From assembly GCA_031411235.1 (NCBI GenBank), contig JANOAR010000015.1, positions 1-42,011 of the forward strand: a stretch of 42,011 nucleotides of DNA, in the 5' to 3' direction. The notes under the pieces were generated by a model. It saw only the letters and a list, made by a program, of their open reading frames with translations, did no database searches and was not told the origin of the DNA. Source of the DNA: JANOAR01 sp031411235 (lineage in GTDB: Bacteria; Verrucomicrobiota; Verrucomicrobiia; Verrucomicrobiales; Verrucomicrobiaceae). This document shows, piece by piece, positions 1-8,307 of the stretch. The first letter of the stretch is position 1. The number at the start of each line of letters is the position of its first letter. Both the position numbers and the translations under genes were made by a program.

Positions 1-2145
1 GCGCACATTTTGTTCCTCTGGCACTTCCGCAGCATCCTCATCGTCACGCTGCCGCTGCCCATCTCGATTCTGGTGTCCTTCATCGCCATGAAGGAGTTCG
101 GCATCACCGCGAACATCATGAGCCTCGCCGGCATCGCCATCGCGATTGGTGTGCTCGTTGATGGAGCCATCGTGATGACGGAGAATGTGATTCGCCGCCT
201 GAGTGTGGAGCAGGCATTCCTGTCTGCTGGAGTGTCTCCCGGCAACGCCAGCTCAACCGACGCTCATGCTGACAGGAATGTCTGCAACACGCTGGCTCAT
301 GCAGACAGGAATGTCTGCATCACACTGGCTGCCTGCCAGCAAGTCGGTCGTCCCATCTTCTTCGCGATGACGATCATCCTCCTCGCCTTCATTCCCGTGT
401 TCGCCCTCAGCGGTCAGGAAGGCCGGCTTTTCCATCCACTGGCCTTTGCGAAGACCTTTGCGATGCTCGCCGCCGCCGTGCTCTCCATCACGCTCGTGCC
501 TGCCTTATGCGCCGTGCTCATGCGCGGGCCTTTTCCTGCGGAAGACCGCAATCACATCATGCGCGTGCTTCTTCGTCTGTATGATCCGGTGCTCGGCTTC
601 GCTTTGAAACACACGCGCCTGGTCCTGGTCATCGCCGCAGGCATCTTCATCACCTCGGTGCTGCTAGTGAGGAACGTCGGCAGCCAGTTCATGCCGCCGC
701 TGAATGAAGGCAGCCTGCTATTCATGCCCACCTTCGTTCCCAGCACTTCACTCACCGAAGTGAAGCGTGTCATGGCCTGGCAGGATCAGGTTTTCGCCAG
801 CTTTCCCGAAGTGCAGACCGCCGTCGGCAAACTGGGCCGCGCCGACACCGCCACGGACCCCGCGCCGGTCGAGATGATCGAGACCACGATCACGCTGAAG
901 CCCGGGCACGAATGGCGCGAGGGCATGACACGCGAAAAACTCATCGCCGAGATGGCGGAGCGGCTCAAGCAAGTGCCCGGAAGCGTTCCCGGCTTCATCC
1001 AGCCCATCGAAGGCCGCGTGCTCATGCTCGCCACCGGCATCCGCGCCCAGCTCGGCGTGAAACTCTTCGGCGATGACCTCGCCACGTTGCAAAAGTGGGC
1101 CTTTGAGGTCGAGAAGGTCGTGCGTGAAGTCCCTGGCGCGACCGGCGTGACCACCAGCCGTGTGCAAGGCAAGCCCCACATCCAGATCGAGCCAGATCGT
1201 GATGCACTCGCCCGCCATGGCCTTCGGTCACAGGATGTTCTCGACGTCATCGAAACCGGCATCGGCGGCAGCGAGGCAGGCACGCTCATCGAAGGCCGCG
1301 CCCGCGTTCCAATTCAAATCCGCTTCCAACGCAGCGAGCGCGAGGACATCGAGCGGCTGCGTGATTTGATCGTCGCCAAAAACATCCCGCTCGGCCAGCT
1401 CGCCACCTTTCAGCGCATCGAAGGCCCAAACGAAATCGCCAGCGAGGACGGCCAGCTTCGCGCCTACGTCCAAGCCAACATTGATCCGACAATGCGCGAT
1501 CTCGCCTCCTTTGTCGAAGAAGTGAAGCAACGCATTACCAACGACATCACTCCGCGCCTGCCCAAAGGCATCACCATCGCCTACAGTGGCGACTACGAGC
1601 ACCAGCAGCACGCACGGCGCACGCTGCTCTTCATCGTGCCGTGTGTGCTGCTCATCATCTTCCTGCTCCTGCATCACATCTACCGCAGCACCGCAGAAGC
1701 CGCACATGTGCTGCTCGCCCTGCCTTTCGCGCTCAGCGGCGGTGCGATCCTCCAATGGGTGATGGACATCCCCTTCAGTGTGGCCGTGTGGGTCGGCTAC
1801 ATCGCCCTTTTTGGCACGGCGATTCAGACCGCAATCATCATGGTCGTGTATCTGGAAGAAGCCGTCGCCCGCGCTCCAGGCGGAGATTTGATCCAAGCCA
1901 TCAAAGACGGCGCACGCCTGCGTTTGCGCCCGAAAGTGATGACCGTCGCCACCATCATCGCCAGCCTACTCCCGATCCTGTGGAGCACTCAAACCGGCGC
2001 AGAAGTCATGAAACCCATCGCCGTGCCCGTCATCGGCGGAATGGTCAGCAGCCTGATTCACATCCTGATCGTGACGCCGGTGATCTTCGCGTGGATGCGG
2101 CGTTCGCCCTTACTGAATCCCGGCAAATTTCCCACAAAAATCTGA
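1..2145 (+). CDS. CusA/CzcA family heavy-metal efflux RND transporter, 5' truncated by the window edge
   Basis: Inner-membrane proton-driven pump of the heavy-metal RND family, which exports metal ions such as Cu, Ag, Co, Zn or Cd through a tripartite complex. The frame is open from base 1, so the N-terminal part lies outside the window; about 714 residues remain. The TM4 signature GVLVDGAIVMTENV carries the Asp and Glu expected of proton-relay residues in this family. GQEGRLFHPLAF, the porter-domain segment ATDPAPVEMIETTI, and the last membrane block ending LRLRPKVMTV...LLPILW all match CusA/CzcA. Odd point: the loop after TM4 holds a 33-bp tandem repeat (262-327) coding a twice-repeated ADRNVC motif where relatives have an ordinary helix linker. 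The substrate metal cannot be decided. No partner membrane-fusion or outer-membrane gene is visible downstream. Confidence 0.95.
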   Translation, partial: AHILFLWHFRSILIVTLPLPISILVSFIAMKEFGITANIMSLAGIAIAIGVLVDGAIVMTENVIRRLSVEQAFLSAGVSPGNASSTDAHADRNVCNTLAHADRNVCITLAACQQVGRPIFFAMTIILLAFIPVFALSGQEGRLFHPLAFAKTFAMLAAAVLSITLVPALCAVLMRGPFPAEDRNHIMRVLLRLYDPVLGFALKHTRLVLVIAAGIFITSVLLVRNVGSQFMPPLNEGSLLFMPTFVPSTSLTEVKRVMAWQDQVFASFPEVQTAVGKLGRADTATDPAPVEMIETTITLKPGHEWREGMTREKLIAEMAERLKQVPGSVPGFIQPIEGRVLMLATGIRAQLGVKLFGDDLATLQKWAFEVEKVVREVPGATGVTTSRVQGKPHIQIEPDRDALARHGLRSQDVLDVIETGIGGSEAGTLIEGRARVPIQIRFQRSEREDIERLRDLIVAKNIPLGQLATFQRIEGPNEIASEDGQLRAYVQANIDPTMRDLASFVEEVKQRITNDITPRLPKGITIAYSGDYEHQQHARRTLLFIVPCVLLIIFLLLHHIYRSTAEAAHVLLALPFALSGGAILQWVMDIPFSVAVWVGYIALFGTAIQTAIIMVVYLEEAVARAPGGDLIQAIKDGARLRLRPKVMTVATIIASLLPILWSTQTGAEVMKPIAVPVIGGMVSSLIHILIVTPVIFAWMRRSPLLNPGKFPTKI
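262..327. repeat. Two tandem 33-bp units with a palindromic core, in frame inside the RND pump gene
   Basis: Units 262-294 and 295-327 differ at three of 33 positions. Each carries the core GACAGGAATGTC. In the second unit (301-318) the core extends to a perfect inverted repeat with 7-base arms, GCAGACA and TGTCTGC, around GGAA; the first unit (268-285) has one arm mismatch. Because each unit is 33 bp, the reading frame is kept and 22 residues are added. This looks like a REP-type palindrome that landed in a tolerant loop, but dispersed copies elsewhere in the genome cannot be seen from here. Confidence 0.85.
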
Positions 2146-2182
2146 AGTCGCGTTGACATGGCGGATGTTAAGATCAGTCACC

Positions 2183-2281
2183 ATGAAAACGCTCCCCGCC
2201 TTTCTTCTGCTCGCCACGAGCCTCACGGCTCACGATTTATTATACCAAGTTGAAATCAAATTCTGGATAATGATCGGATGA
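2183..2281 (+). pseudogene. Remnant of an exported-protein gene: signal peptide only
   Basis: An ATG 37 bases after the RND stop opens a frame beginning MKTLPAFLLLATSLTAHD, a convincing signal peptide with a charged start, Leu-rich core and an AHD-type cleavage region. From about 2240 the sequence becomes the left end of an inverted-repeat element and the frame stops after 32 codons. The position directly behind the metal pump suggests it was once the next gene of that operon, perhaps a periplasmic metal-resistance protein. That role is inference; too little remains to name a family. Confidence 0.55.
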
Positions 2282-2347
2282 TCTAACGAGCTTGACCGAC
2301 CAATGTCCTGCGGACGATTGCCAGTTTCTGGTTTGGAATTGGTATAA
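2240..2347. mobile_element. Candidate 108-bp miniature inverted-repeat element
   Basis: The two ends are TTATACCAA (2240-2248) and its exact reverse complement TTGGTATAA (2339-2347). Similarity between the arms continues inward: about 20 of the outer 27 positions agree, including a CTGG/CCAG pair. A small internal hairpin (CAATGTCC and GGACGATTG, around TGC) sits at 2301-2320. It has no coding capacity. It lies exactly where two unrelated gene fragments end, as expected of an inserted or recombined non-autonomous element. No target-site duplication is clear. Confidence 0.55.
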
Positions 2348-2348
2348 C

Positions 2349-2501
2349 TCGCGAACTCAGCCTCAAACGCCACCAGCTCAGCTCCCAAATATAATGACTG
2401 CTATCAAACACCCGCTTCACCGCCGCATCCACGGCATCGCGATGATGCACGTAATCTTGGTGGGGGAAGTGGTGAAACAAAGCAGCACAAGCAGCAGGCA
2501 T
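2349..2501 (-). pseudogene. Remnant of a DegT/DnrJ/EryC1/StrS aminotransferase, N-terminus, frameshifted
   Basis: Read on the minus strand from an ATG at 2501, the frame gives QDYVHHRDAVDAAVKRVFDS followed by SHY, the usual N-terminal start of PLP-dependent sugar aminotransferases. Near 2389-2391 one base appears to be missing (ATTTG where ATCTTG is expected). In the next frame the family sequence resumes as LGAELVAFEAEFAS. The match is then cut off at the end of the inverted-repeat element at 2347. The gene therefore carries both a frameshift and a truncation and cannot make an enzyme. Intact relatives build amino-sugars for surface polysaccharides. An in-frame upstream TTG at 2519 is an alternative start. 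Confidence 0.75.
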
Positions 2502-2542
2502 GGTGGGTGAGAATGGCAACAGCGGGACAATAAAACCACCTG

Positions 2543-4300
2543 TTACTCCCGGCGAAGATGGATCGCCTTGAGCTGAATCGCCTCGCTCGCCTTGATGTCG
2601 AGCGCTTGCACTTTGATAGTCGTCTGCCCTTTCGGCAGTTTTAGTTTACCCATCTTGAGCCGCGACCATTGCATCTCATAAACTTCAGATTTACGCGGTG
2701 CTCGGTCGGGTGATGGGAGTTCGATCATGGGTGTGGGCAGCACTTCCGCTGTGGCTTTCGATGGGCCTGCACTCACTTCAATGTGCGAGCCTGCTTCGGT
2801 GGCGGGGCACAGGTACTGCAACTCAATGTCGTAGTCGCCCGCTTCAGCGACATCCACGTCCCACTGCACATTGGCGGCGACATTCGTCCAGTGTTTGATC
2901 CAAGCGTTGTTGGGAGCCTTGGCATCGAAGTTGATACCGCCTTCGAGTCGGCCATTGGGCGTGGTCAGCTCGATCTGTTGTGTGGCTGCGGTACCGAGCA
3001 AAGGAACATCGCGAGACATATCAGCATCAGTCTTCACCCCCTGCCACCATGCGTCGTAGGCAGAGGACATCTTCGCCAGTGTCGCCGTGTCTTGCGCTGC
3101 GATGTCGTGCTCCTGCGCGGGATCGGCGACCATGTCATAGAGTTCCCAGCCCTTACCTGCTCGCACGGCACGATGCGTCTGGCTGCGCACAGCGGCGGCG
3201 CTGTTGGCTTTCCCCTTCCCTTTTACGCTGCCGCCTCCGCCGAGATTCCATTGCGTGAAGAGCTGGCGCTCGGGCCATGCCTCGGCCTTGCCATCGAGCA
3301 AGGGCACTAGGCTGCGACCATCCAGAGGCAGCGTCTGCGGCATGGGTAGTCCACACAATTCCATGAGTGTGGGGAAGACGTCGATATGGCCCGCGATCTG
3401 CGGCACGAGGCGCGGTGTCTTCAGCCGCGTGGGCCAGCTTAGAAAGAATGGTACGCGCACGCTGCCTTCATCCACGCCGCCTTTTTTGCCCTTCATGCCA
3501 CCGTTGAAGCGGAAGCTCTGCGGGCCGTTGTCGGTGAGGAATATCACGATGGTGTCCTCGCGCAGTTTCTTCGCATCGAGATGCGCGAGCAAGCGGCCCA
3601 CATTGTCATCGAGGTTCGCGCACATGCCGTAGATGCAGGCGAGTTCGTCATCGAGTCCCTTGGCTTTGTAGCGGTCAAAATAAGCATCGGGCACTTGGAA
3701 GGGCGAGTGCGGCGTGGTGTAGGCGACCCACGCGAAGAAAGGTTTTTCACCAGCGCTGTCGATGAACTTGATCGCCTCTTGTGTCGTCGCATCGACGATG
3801 AAACCCGGTGCCTTTTCTGGCACCCCATTGCGCTGCACTACGCTGTCGAAGTAGTTGTTCCAATGCCCGCGCGTGTAGCCATAGAACATGTCGAACCCCT
3901 GGGACTGTGGGTTGCACGGCGCGTTCTCGCCGTTGTGCCATTTGCCAAAAAGCCCCGTGCTGTAGCCTGCGCTGCGCAGGGCCTCGGCCACTGTTGTTTC
4001 ACCCGTGCGCATCGCTTCATCTCCTGAGGCAACCCCACGCGTGCCCGTGCGCAACGAGTAGCGCCCCGTCAATAAACTCGACCGTGTGGGCGCACAAACA
4101 GGGCTGACGTAGAAGCGGTCGAAGCGCACCGATTCGCTAGCCAACTTGTCGAGCACTGGCGTTTGCAGCACGGTATTGCCGTGGCAGGAGAGGTCGCCAT
4201 AACCTTGGTCGTCGGTGATGATGAGCAGGATATTGGGCTTTGCCGCTGCTTGGCTAAAGACAGCGAGACTGAAAAAAATGAGGGTGGTGAGCAGGCGCAT
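2543..4300 (-). CDS. Sulfatase, formylglycine-dependent arylsulfatase type
   Basis: A secreted or periplasmic enzyme that hydrolyses sulfate esters, probably on polysaccharides. The start at 4300 gives a clean signal peptide (residues 1-20, ending SQAAA), and GAGG lies just upstream; the frame stays open further upstream but codes non-family sequence there. Key sites are visible: the metal ligands in LIITDDQG (Asp30-Asp31), the C-x-P-x-R motif VCAPTRSSLLTGR with Cys69 as the formylglycine precursor, GLFGKWHNG, and the late metal site FLTDNGP. Maturation therefore needs a formylglycine-generating enzyme encoded elsewhere. The last roughly 130 residues form an extra beta-rich domain beyond the catalytic unit, possibly substrate binding. 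It follows the dimethylformamidase-like gene by 52 bp on the same strand. The substrate is unknown. Confidence 0.93.
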   Translation of the reverse strand: MRLLTTLIFFSLAVFSQAAAKPNILLIITDDQGYGDLSCHGNTVLQTPVLDKLASESVRFDRFYVSPVCAPTRSSLLTGRYSLRTGTRGVASGDEAMRTGETTVAEALRSAGYSTGLFGKWHNGENAPCNPQSQGFDMFYGYTRGHWNNYFDSVVQRNGVPEKAPGFIVDATTQEAIKFIDSAGEKPFFAWVAYTTPHSPFQVPDAYFDRYKAKGLDDELACIYGMCANLDDNVGRLLAHLDAKKLREDTIVIFLTDNGPQSFRFNGGMKGKKGGVDEGSVRVPFFLSWPTRLKTPRLVPQIAGHIDVFPTLMELCGLPMPQTLPLDGRSLVPLLDGKAEAWPERQLFTQWNLGGGGSVKGKGKANSAAAVRSQTHRAVRAGKGWELYDMVADPAQEHDIAAQDTATLAKMSSAYDAWWQGVKTDADMSRDVPLLGTAATQQIELTTPNGRLEGGINFDAKAPNNAWIKHWTNVAANVQWDVDVAEAGDYDIELQYLCPATEAGSHIEVSAGPSKATAEVLPTPMIELPSPDRAPRKSEVYEMQWSRLKMGKLKLPKGQTTIKVQALDIKASEAIQLKAIHLRRE

Positions 4301-4352
4301 TCCCTCGGGAACGTGGGCACACCGAAGTTTCCTGCGAACGATTGCACGCGAC

Positions 4353-5750
4353 CTACTTCGAGAGGCAATCCAACACATTGCGCGTGATGCGCTCCACACT
4401 TTGATCACCGCCCATGAGGCCATGAGACCAGTCCGTCGTCCCAGCGGTGAAGACCGTGCCGCCGCGAGTGTAGAGGCCCATGCACGCCGCGCCCGTGCGC
4501 CCGATTTCCCATTTCTCATACCACTCGGCATCGTCGGGATGCCAGCGTGCGGGGCAGGTACCGAGCACCTCGAAAGTCTTCGGCGTGCCATCGTTGTGAG
4601 TGGGGAACGGCAGACCATCACGCCACGTCAACTCGCAGCCATCGCACTCGTAGCCGACGATGGTATCCTTGCCACCGAAGCGCTCATCGCGTTTCAACCC
4701 ACTGCCTTCGAAGACCCAATGCTCGGGGCGATGCACGATGAAGGATGCCTCGCCATCCATGAACTGGCCGTGACTGCGGTGGTAGCCGCCCCACAGAAAG
4801 CCAACGCCCGTGAGTTCATTTTCAGGCCGCTTCAGCAAGTGATGGCTCCATGCGGTGCTCAGTGTTTTGAACTCCTGCGTCTGGTACACAGGATCAACAT
4901 GGTAGTGCTGCTTGAAGCAACTGAAGGCACGTCCCTTGTCCTCGCTACGCACCTGCCAACAACACGTATTGCCACTGAAGAAAGCGACGTTGCCGCCCTT
5001 GCCGATCCAGGCTTCCAAGCTATCGCGCATGGGCGTGGACCAGTACTCATCATGCCCCACACTGAGCACCAACTTATACTGATCTAGCAGCTCTGGACGG
5101 AACTCAAGATCGTCATTCGCCGCATACTCCAACACATAACCTTGCGCCTCGGCCCACTTCACAAAGGGGAGTTCCCACTTGGGAAACTGCGATGCAGGTG
5201 GACGATCAAAGCTCACTCGATTGCCCTGGTTTTTCGCCAGACCGCTGTACGCATACACGCTGAAGCCACCCCAGTTATTGTAGGCGTTGTAGGTGTTGGT
5301 GGCGAGCTGCAGCAGCACCTTCGAGGTGGAGCCAGGCTGCGCCGCACGCACGATAAAATACGCACTGCTCTCCGCCGTGCGCCGCCCGCGATGCGTCCAC
5401 TTGCCGCCAGCATCCGCCGCACGCAGGGTGATTTCATAGTAGCCCGATGTCCATGCTGCACCCACTGGCACGCGCAAAGACTCTGCCCAAAGGCAGCCAT
5501 ACGCGGAGGCATTCTCGGGCACGGGCTGCACTTGGCCTGGCAGATCAGCTTGTTTCCACACGACCGCACGCGTGGCCCCAAGTCGAGCGACCTCAATCTC
5601 AAACTTCGCCGCCGACGTGCTCACATGCACGGGCAACGCCTCGCCCTGGGCCACACTCGTCTGCCCCGCATACCCTTCGATAAATAAGGACACAGGCTCA
5701 GCAGCATAAAGCGGCGCGACAACAAGAAGCAGGGCGAGAGTGCGGAACAT
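4353..5750 (-). CDS. N,N-dimethylformamidase beta-subunit-like exported protein
   Basis: A 465-residue protein with a signal peptide (MFRTLALLLVVAPLYAAE). The body resembles the large subunit of N,N-dimethylformamidase: TYNAYNNWGGFSVYAYSG, then NRVSFDRP, a glutamine-amidotransferase-like core with LVLSVGHDEYWS and FFSGNTCCWQ, and a C-terminal segment ending in TAGTTDWSHGL. The characterised enzyme hydrolyses dimethylformamide, but exported homologues in Verrucomicrobiota and Planctomycetota sit beside polysaccharide-degradation genes and probably act on another amide or glycan-related substrate. Here it is the first gene of a pair with the sulfatase. The family assignment is fairly firm; the reaction is not known. 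Confidence 0.8.
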   Translation of the reverse strand: MFRTLALLLVVAPLYAAEPVSLFIEGYAGQTSVAQGEALPVHVSTSAAKFEIEVARLGATRAVVWKQADLPGQVQPVPENASAYGCLWAESLRVPVGAAWTSGYYEITLRAADAGGKWTHRGRRTAESSAYFIVRAAQPGSTSKVLLQLATNTYNAYNNWGGFSVYAYSGLAKNQGNRVSFDRPPASQFPKWELPFVKWAEAQGYVLEYAANDDLEFRPELLDQYKLVLSVGHDEYWSTPMRDSLEAWIGKGGNVAFFSGNTCCWQVRSEDKGRAFSCFKQHYHVDPVYQTQEFKTLSTAWSHHLLKRPENELTGVGFLWGGYHRSHGQFMDGEASFIVHRPEHWVFEGSGLKRDERFGGKDTIVGYECDGCELTWRDGLPFPTHNDGTPKTFEVLGTCPARWHPDDAEWYEKWEIGRTGAACMGLYTRGGTVFTAGTTDWSHGLMGGDQSVERITRNVLDCLSK

Positions 5751-5864
5751 CTAGCGGCTACGCGTGCCACAGCCCCTGGCTTTCATTCGGCAAAAGACGA
5801 GGAAGGGACGCCACACGTAGCGCGTATCTGCCCAGCGCACACTCACCACCAACCCGCTACAATC

Positions 5865-7166
5865 ATGCCCACGCTTACCCGCCGTCAGTTTGTTCGCCAC
5901 ACCACTCTCGCCGCTGCCGCTGCGGCGGCACCCGCCGCGCTCAATGCAGCAGGCAAGGAGGAGAAAATCAACCTCGCCTTCATCGGCCCTGGTGGCATGG
6001 GCACCAACCACATCAAGACGATGACCCAGCGCAGCGACGTCATCTACTCCTACGTCTGCGATGCCGACGCGCAGCGCGCAGCAACAGCGGCAAAGCTAAT
6101 CCAGGAACTCACAGGGCAGACGCCAAAGATCGTCAGCGACATGCGCCAAGTGTTTGATGACAAGGCCGTTCATGCCGTGCTGATGGCGACGCCCGACCAC
6201 TGGCACGCCCCAGGTGCCATACTCGCGGCGAACTCCGGCAAACATGTGTATGTGGAAAAGCCTTGTTCGCACAACCTGCGCGAGGGCCGACTCATGATCG
6301 AGGCAGCAGCGAAAAACAAAGTCGCCATGCAAGTAGGCACCCAAAGCCGTAGCACCGCGCATGTCATTCAAGCCATCGAAAAACTGCGTAGCGGCATCAT
6401 CGGCAAGGTCTTGGTGGCAAAGGCATGGAATAGCCAACTGCGAGCCGACCAAGGACACAAACAGAACAGCGAGCCACCGCCCCAACTCGATTACGAGCTA
6501 TGGCTCGGCCCCGTGCCCAAGGTGCCTTTTAAGCCCACCTATCATCCCGGTTCGTGGCGTTGGTTTCACCACTTCGGCGCAGGCGACTTCGGCAACGACG
6601 GCGTGCATGACATCGACATCGCACGCTGGGGACTCGGCGTAGAGCGCCAGCCCGACCGCATCATCGGCCAGGGCAGCAAGCTATTTTTCGACGACGATCA
6701 AGAGTGGCCCGACACGCTCTACTGCGGCTTTGAATACGATGAGGACGGCAAAACCAAGCAGCTCATCTATGAGCAGCGCGATTGGTCGCCCTACGTGCAG
6801 GAGGGCCATGAAAATGGCTGCGCCTGGTACGGCACCGAGGGCATGATGATCGGCGGCAAAGCCAAGGGCTGGCAAATTTTTGGCCGCAAAAACAAGCTCC
6901 TCGAAGAGATCAAGCCCACCTCCGGCCCCGACCTCGCGGCACATCACGCCAACTTCTTTGACGCCATTCTCAACGGCACCAAACTGAACGCCGACATCAC
7001 CATCAACCACCTTTCCTCCTCGCTCTGCCACCTCGGCAACATCGCCGCACGCACCCGCCGAGCGCTCGTTTTCGACACCACGAAAGAACAATTCACGAGT
7101 GATGCCGATGCCTCAAAACTCCTGCGTCGGCAGTACCGCGAGCACTGGGCGACACCCTCGGTATGA
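5865..7166 (+). CDS. Gfo/Idh/MocA family oxidoreductase with Tat signal
   Basis: An NAD(P)-dependent sugar or inositol-type dehydrogenase exported folded by the Tat pathway. The start MPTLTRRQFVRHT holds a twin-arginine motif, followed by an Ala-rich hydrophobic stretch up to about residue 30. The Rossmann nucleotide-binding loop is FIGPGGMGTNH (residues 39-49), and the family motif EKP stands at 131-133 in YVEKPCSHN. The C-terminal half is the usual GFO_IDH_MocA C-terminal domain with DFGNDGVHDIDIARWGLGV. Tat-exported members are abundant in Verrucomicrobiota and Planctomycetota, often in carbohydrate-degradation loci. The gene is divergent from the sulfatase pair across 114 bp and overlaps the next gene by 4 bp (ATGA), implying translational coupling. 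The substrate is unknown. Confidence 0.93.
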   Translation: MPTLTRRQFVRHTTLAAAAAAAPAALNAAGKEEKINLAFIGPGGMGTNHIKTMTQRSDVIYSYVCDADAQRAATAAKLIQELTGQTPKIVSDMRQVFDDKAVHAVLMATPDHWHAPGAILAANSGKHVYVEKPCSHNLREGRLMIEAAAKNKVAMQVGTQSRSTAHVIQAIEKLRSGIIGKVLVAKAWNSQLRADQGHKQNSEPPPQLDYELWLGPVPKVPFKPTYHPGSWRWFHHFGAGDFGNDGVHDIDIARWGLGVERQPDRIIGQGSKLFFDDDQEWPDTLYCGFEYDEDGKTKQLIYEQRDWSPYVQEGHENGCAWYGTEGMMIGGKAKGWQIFGRKNKLLEEIKPTSGPDLAAHHANFFDAILNGTKLNADITINHLSSSLCHLGNIAARTRRALVFDTTKEQFTSDADASKLLRRQYREHWATPSV

Positions 7167-8278
7167 GCCCCAATATCGCTTGGCTTCTACTACCTCTCGG
7201 CCTTGTCATCGCAGAGGAACCACTGCCCAATACCCAGCTAGAAGCCCTGCCGCAACTAGCTGCATCGCCCGCAGAAAACCCCAGCACACCCGCCAAGATC
7301 GCCCTCGGTCGGCTGCTGTTTTTTGATCCCATCCTCTCCGCTACTCGCGAGATCGCCTGCGCCACCTGCCATCACCCTCAGTTCGGCTGGGCCGATGCTC
7401 GCACGACGCCGCTCGGCGTCCACGCCAGCGGCCTCGGGCCACAGCGCCTACGAACGCGCAGCGGCGATTTCCCTGCCCTACTCCGCAACACACCGACACT
7501 CCTCAATGTCGCCTTCAATGGCATTGCCTCCGGTAAACCCCATGATCCCACCCAGGCACCGATGTTCTGGGACAACCGTGTGCTCAGTCTCGAAACCCAA
7601 GCGCTTACCCCCATTCACAACCGCGAAGAAATGCGCGGCGATACCTGCACCGAGGCACAAGCCATACCCGCAATGATCGAGCGCCTGCAAGCCATCGCCG
7701 AGTATCGCCAGCGCTTTCGCCAAGCCTTCGCTGCCGACATCACCAGTACCCGCGTCGCCCAGGCCATCGCCACGTACGAGCGCACACTCATCACACCAGA
7801 CTCGCCCTTTGATCGCTTCATGCGCGGCAACAGCACCGCAATGACACCCGCCCAACAACAAGGCATGACAGTGTTCCAGCGGGCAGGCTGTACGCTCTGC
7901 CACAACGGCCCCATGCTCTCGGATTATAAACTCCATGCCATCGGCCTTGATGACTCCAGCACCCAGCGACAGGAGTTTCGCACGCCCACGCTACGCAATC
8001 TGCAACACACCGCGCCCTACATGCACCACGGTGGCACCGCCACCTTGGACGAGGTGCTCTTGTTTTATGATCGCCTCATGGATCATGCCGCCGAATCGCT
8101 CGAAGGTGGCGACACCAGCACCTTGCCACCACTCGCTCCACTACTGCGCAAAATGAACCTGCTCCCCGAAGACCACACACCAATCATCACATTCCTGGAA
8201 GCCCTGAACAGCGATGACTACGACAAGACAGTGCCACCACGCGTGCCCAGCGGATTGCCTGTTGCAGGTCAGCCATGA
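7163..8278 (+). CDS. Diheme cytochrome c peroxidase / MauG-like protein
   Basis: A 371-residue exported diheme protein. A short hydrophobic leader (to about residue 18) precedes the CCP/MauG fold. The two heme-c sites are CATCH at 66-70 and CTLCH at 243-247, with the usual segments LGRLLFFDPILSATREIAC, FWDNRVLSLETQAL and RTPTLRNLQHTAPYMHHGG. Typical members reduce peroxide with electrons from small cytochromes, or oxidise bound protein or small-molecule substrates in the periplasm. The start overlaps the stop of the oxidoreductase gene by 4 bp, so the two exported redox proteins are probably co-translated and may act in one pathway; that link is inferred from position only. Confidence 0.93.
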   Translation: MSPNIAWLLLPLGLVIAEEPLPNTQLEALPQLAASPAENPSTPAKIALGRLLFFDPILSATREIACATCHHPQFGWADARTTPLGVHASGLGPQRLRTRSGDFPALLRNTPTLLNVAFNGIASGKPHDPTQAPMFWDNRVLSLETQALTPIHNREEMRGDTCTEAQAIPAMIERLQAIAEYRQRFRQAFAADITSTRVAQAIATYERTLITPDSPFDRFMRGNSTAMTPAQQQGMTVFQRAGCTLCHNGPMLSDYKLHAIGLDDSSTQRQEFRTPTLRNLQHTAPYMHHGGTATLDEVLLFYDRLMDHAAESLEGGDTSTLPPLAPLLRKMNLLPEDHTPIITFLEALNSDDYDKTVPPRVPSGLPVAGQP

Positions 8279-8307
8279 GGCTCCGAAACAGCCCAGTATA
8301 AGCAATC

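Noticed and set aside
2240..2347. Full insertion sequence
   Set aside because: Inverted ends are present but there is no room for a transposase; at most a non-autonomous element.
4301..4621. N-terminal extension of the sulfatase by 107 residues
   Set aside because: The extra part is Arg/Ser-rich, overlaps the 3' end of the upstream gene in another frame, and a good signal peptide begins at 4300.
4215..5087. A 290-codon plus-strand frame across the sulfatase/DMFA-like junction
   Set aside because: No family motif or signal peptide, and it is antisense to two well-supported genes.
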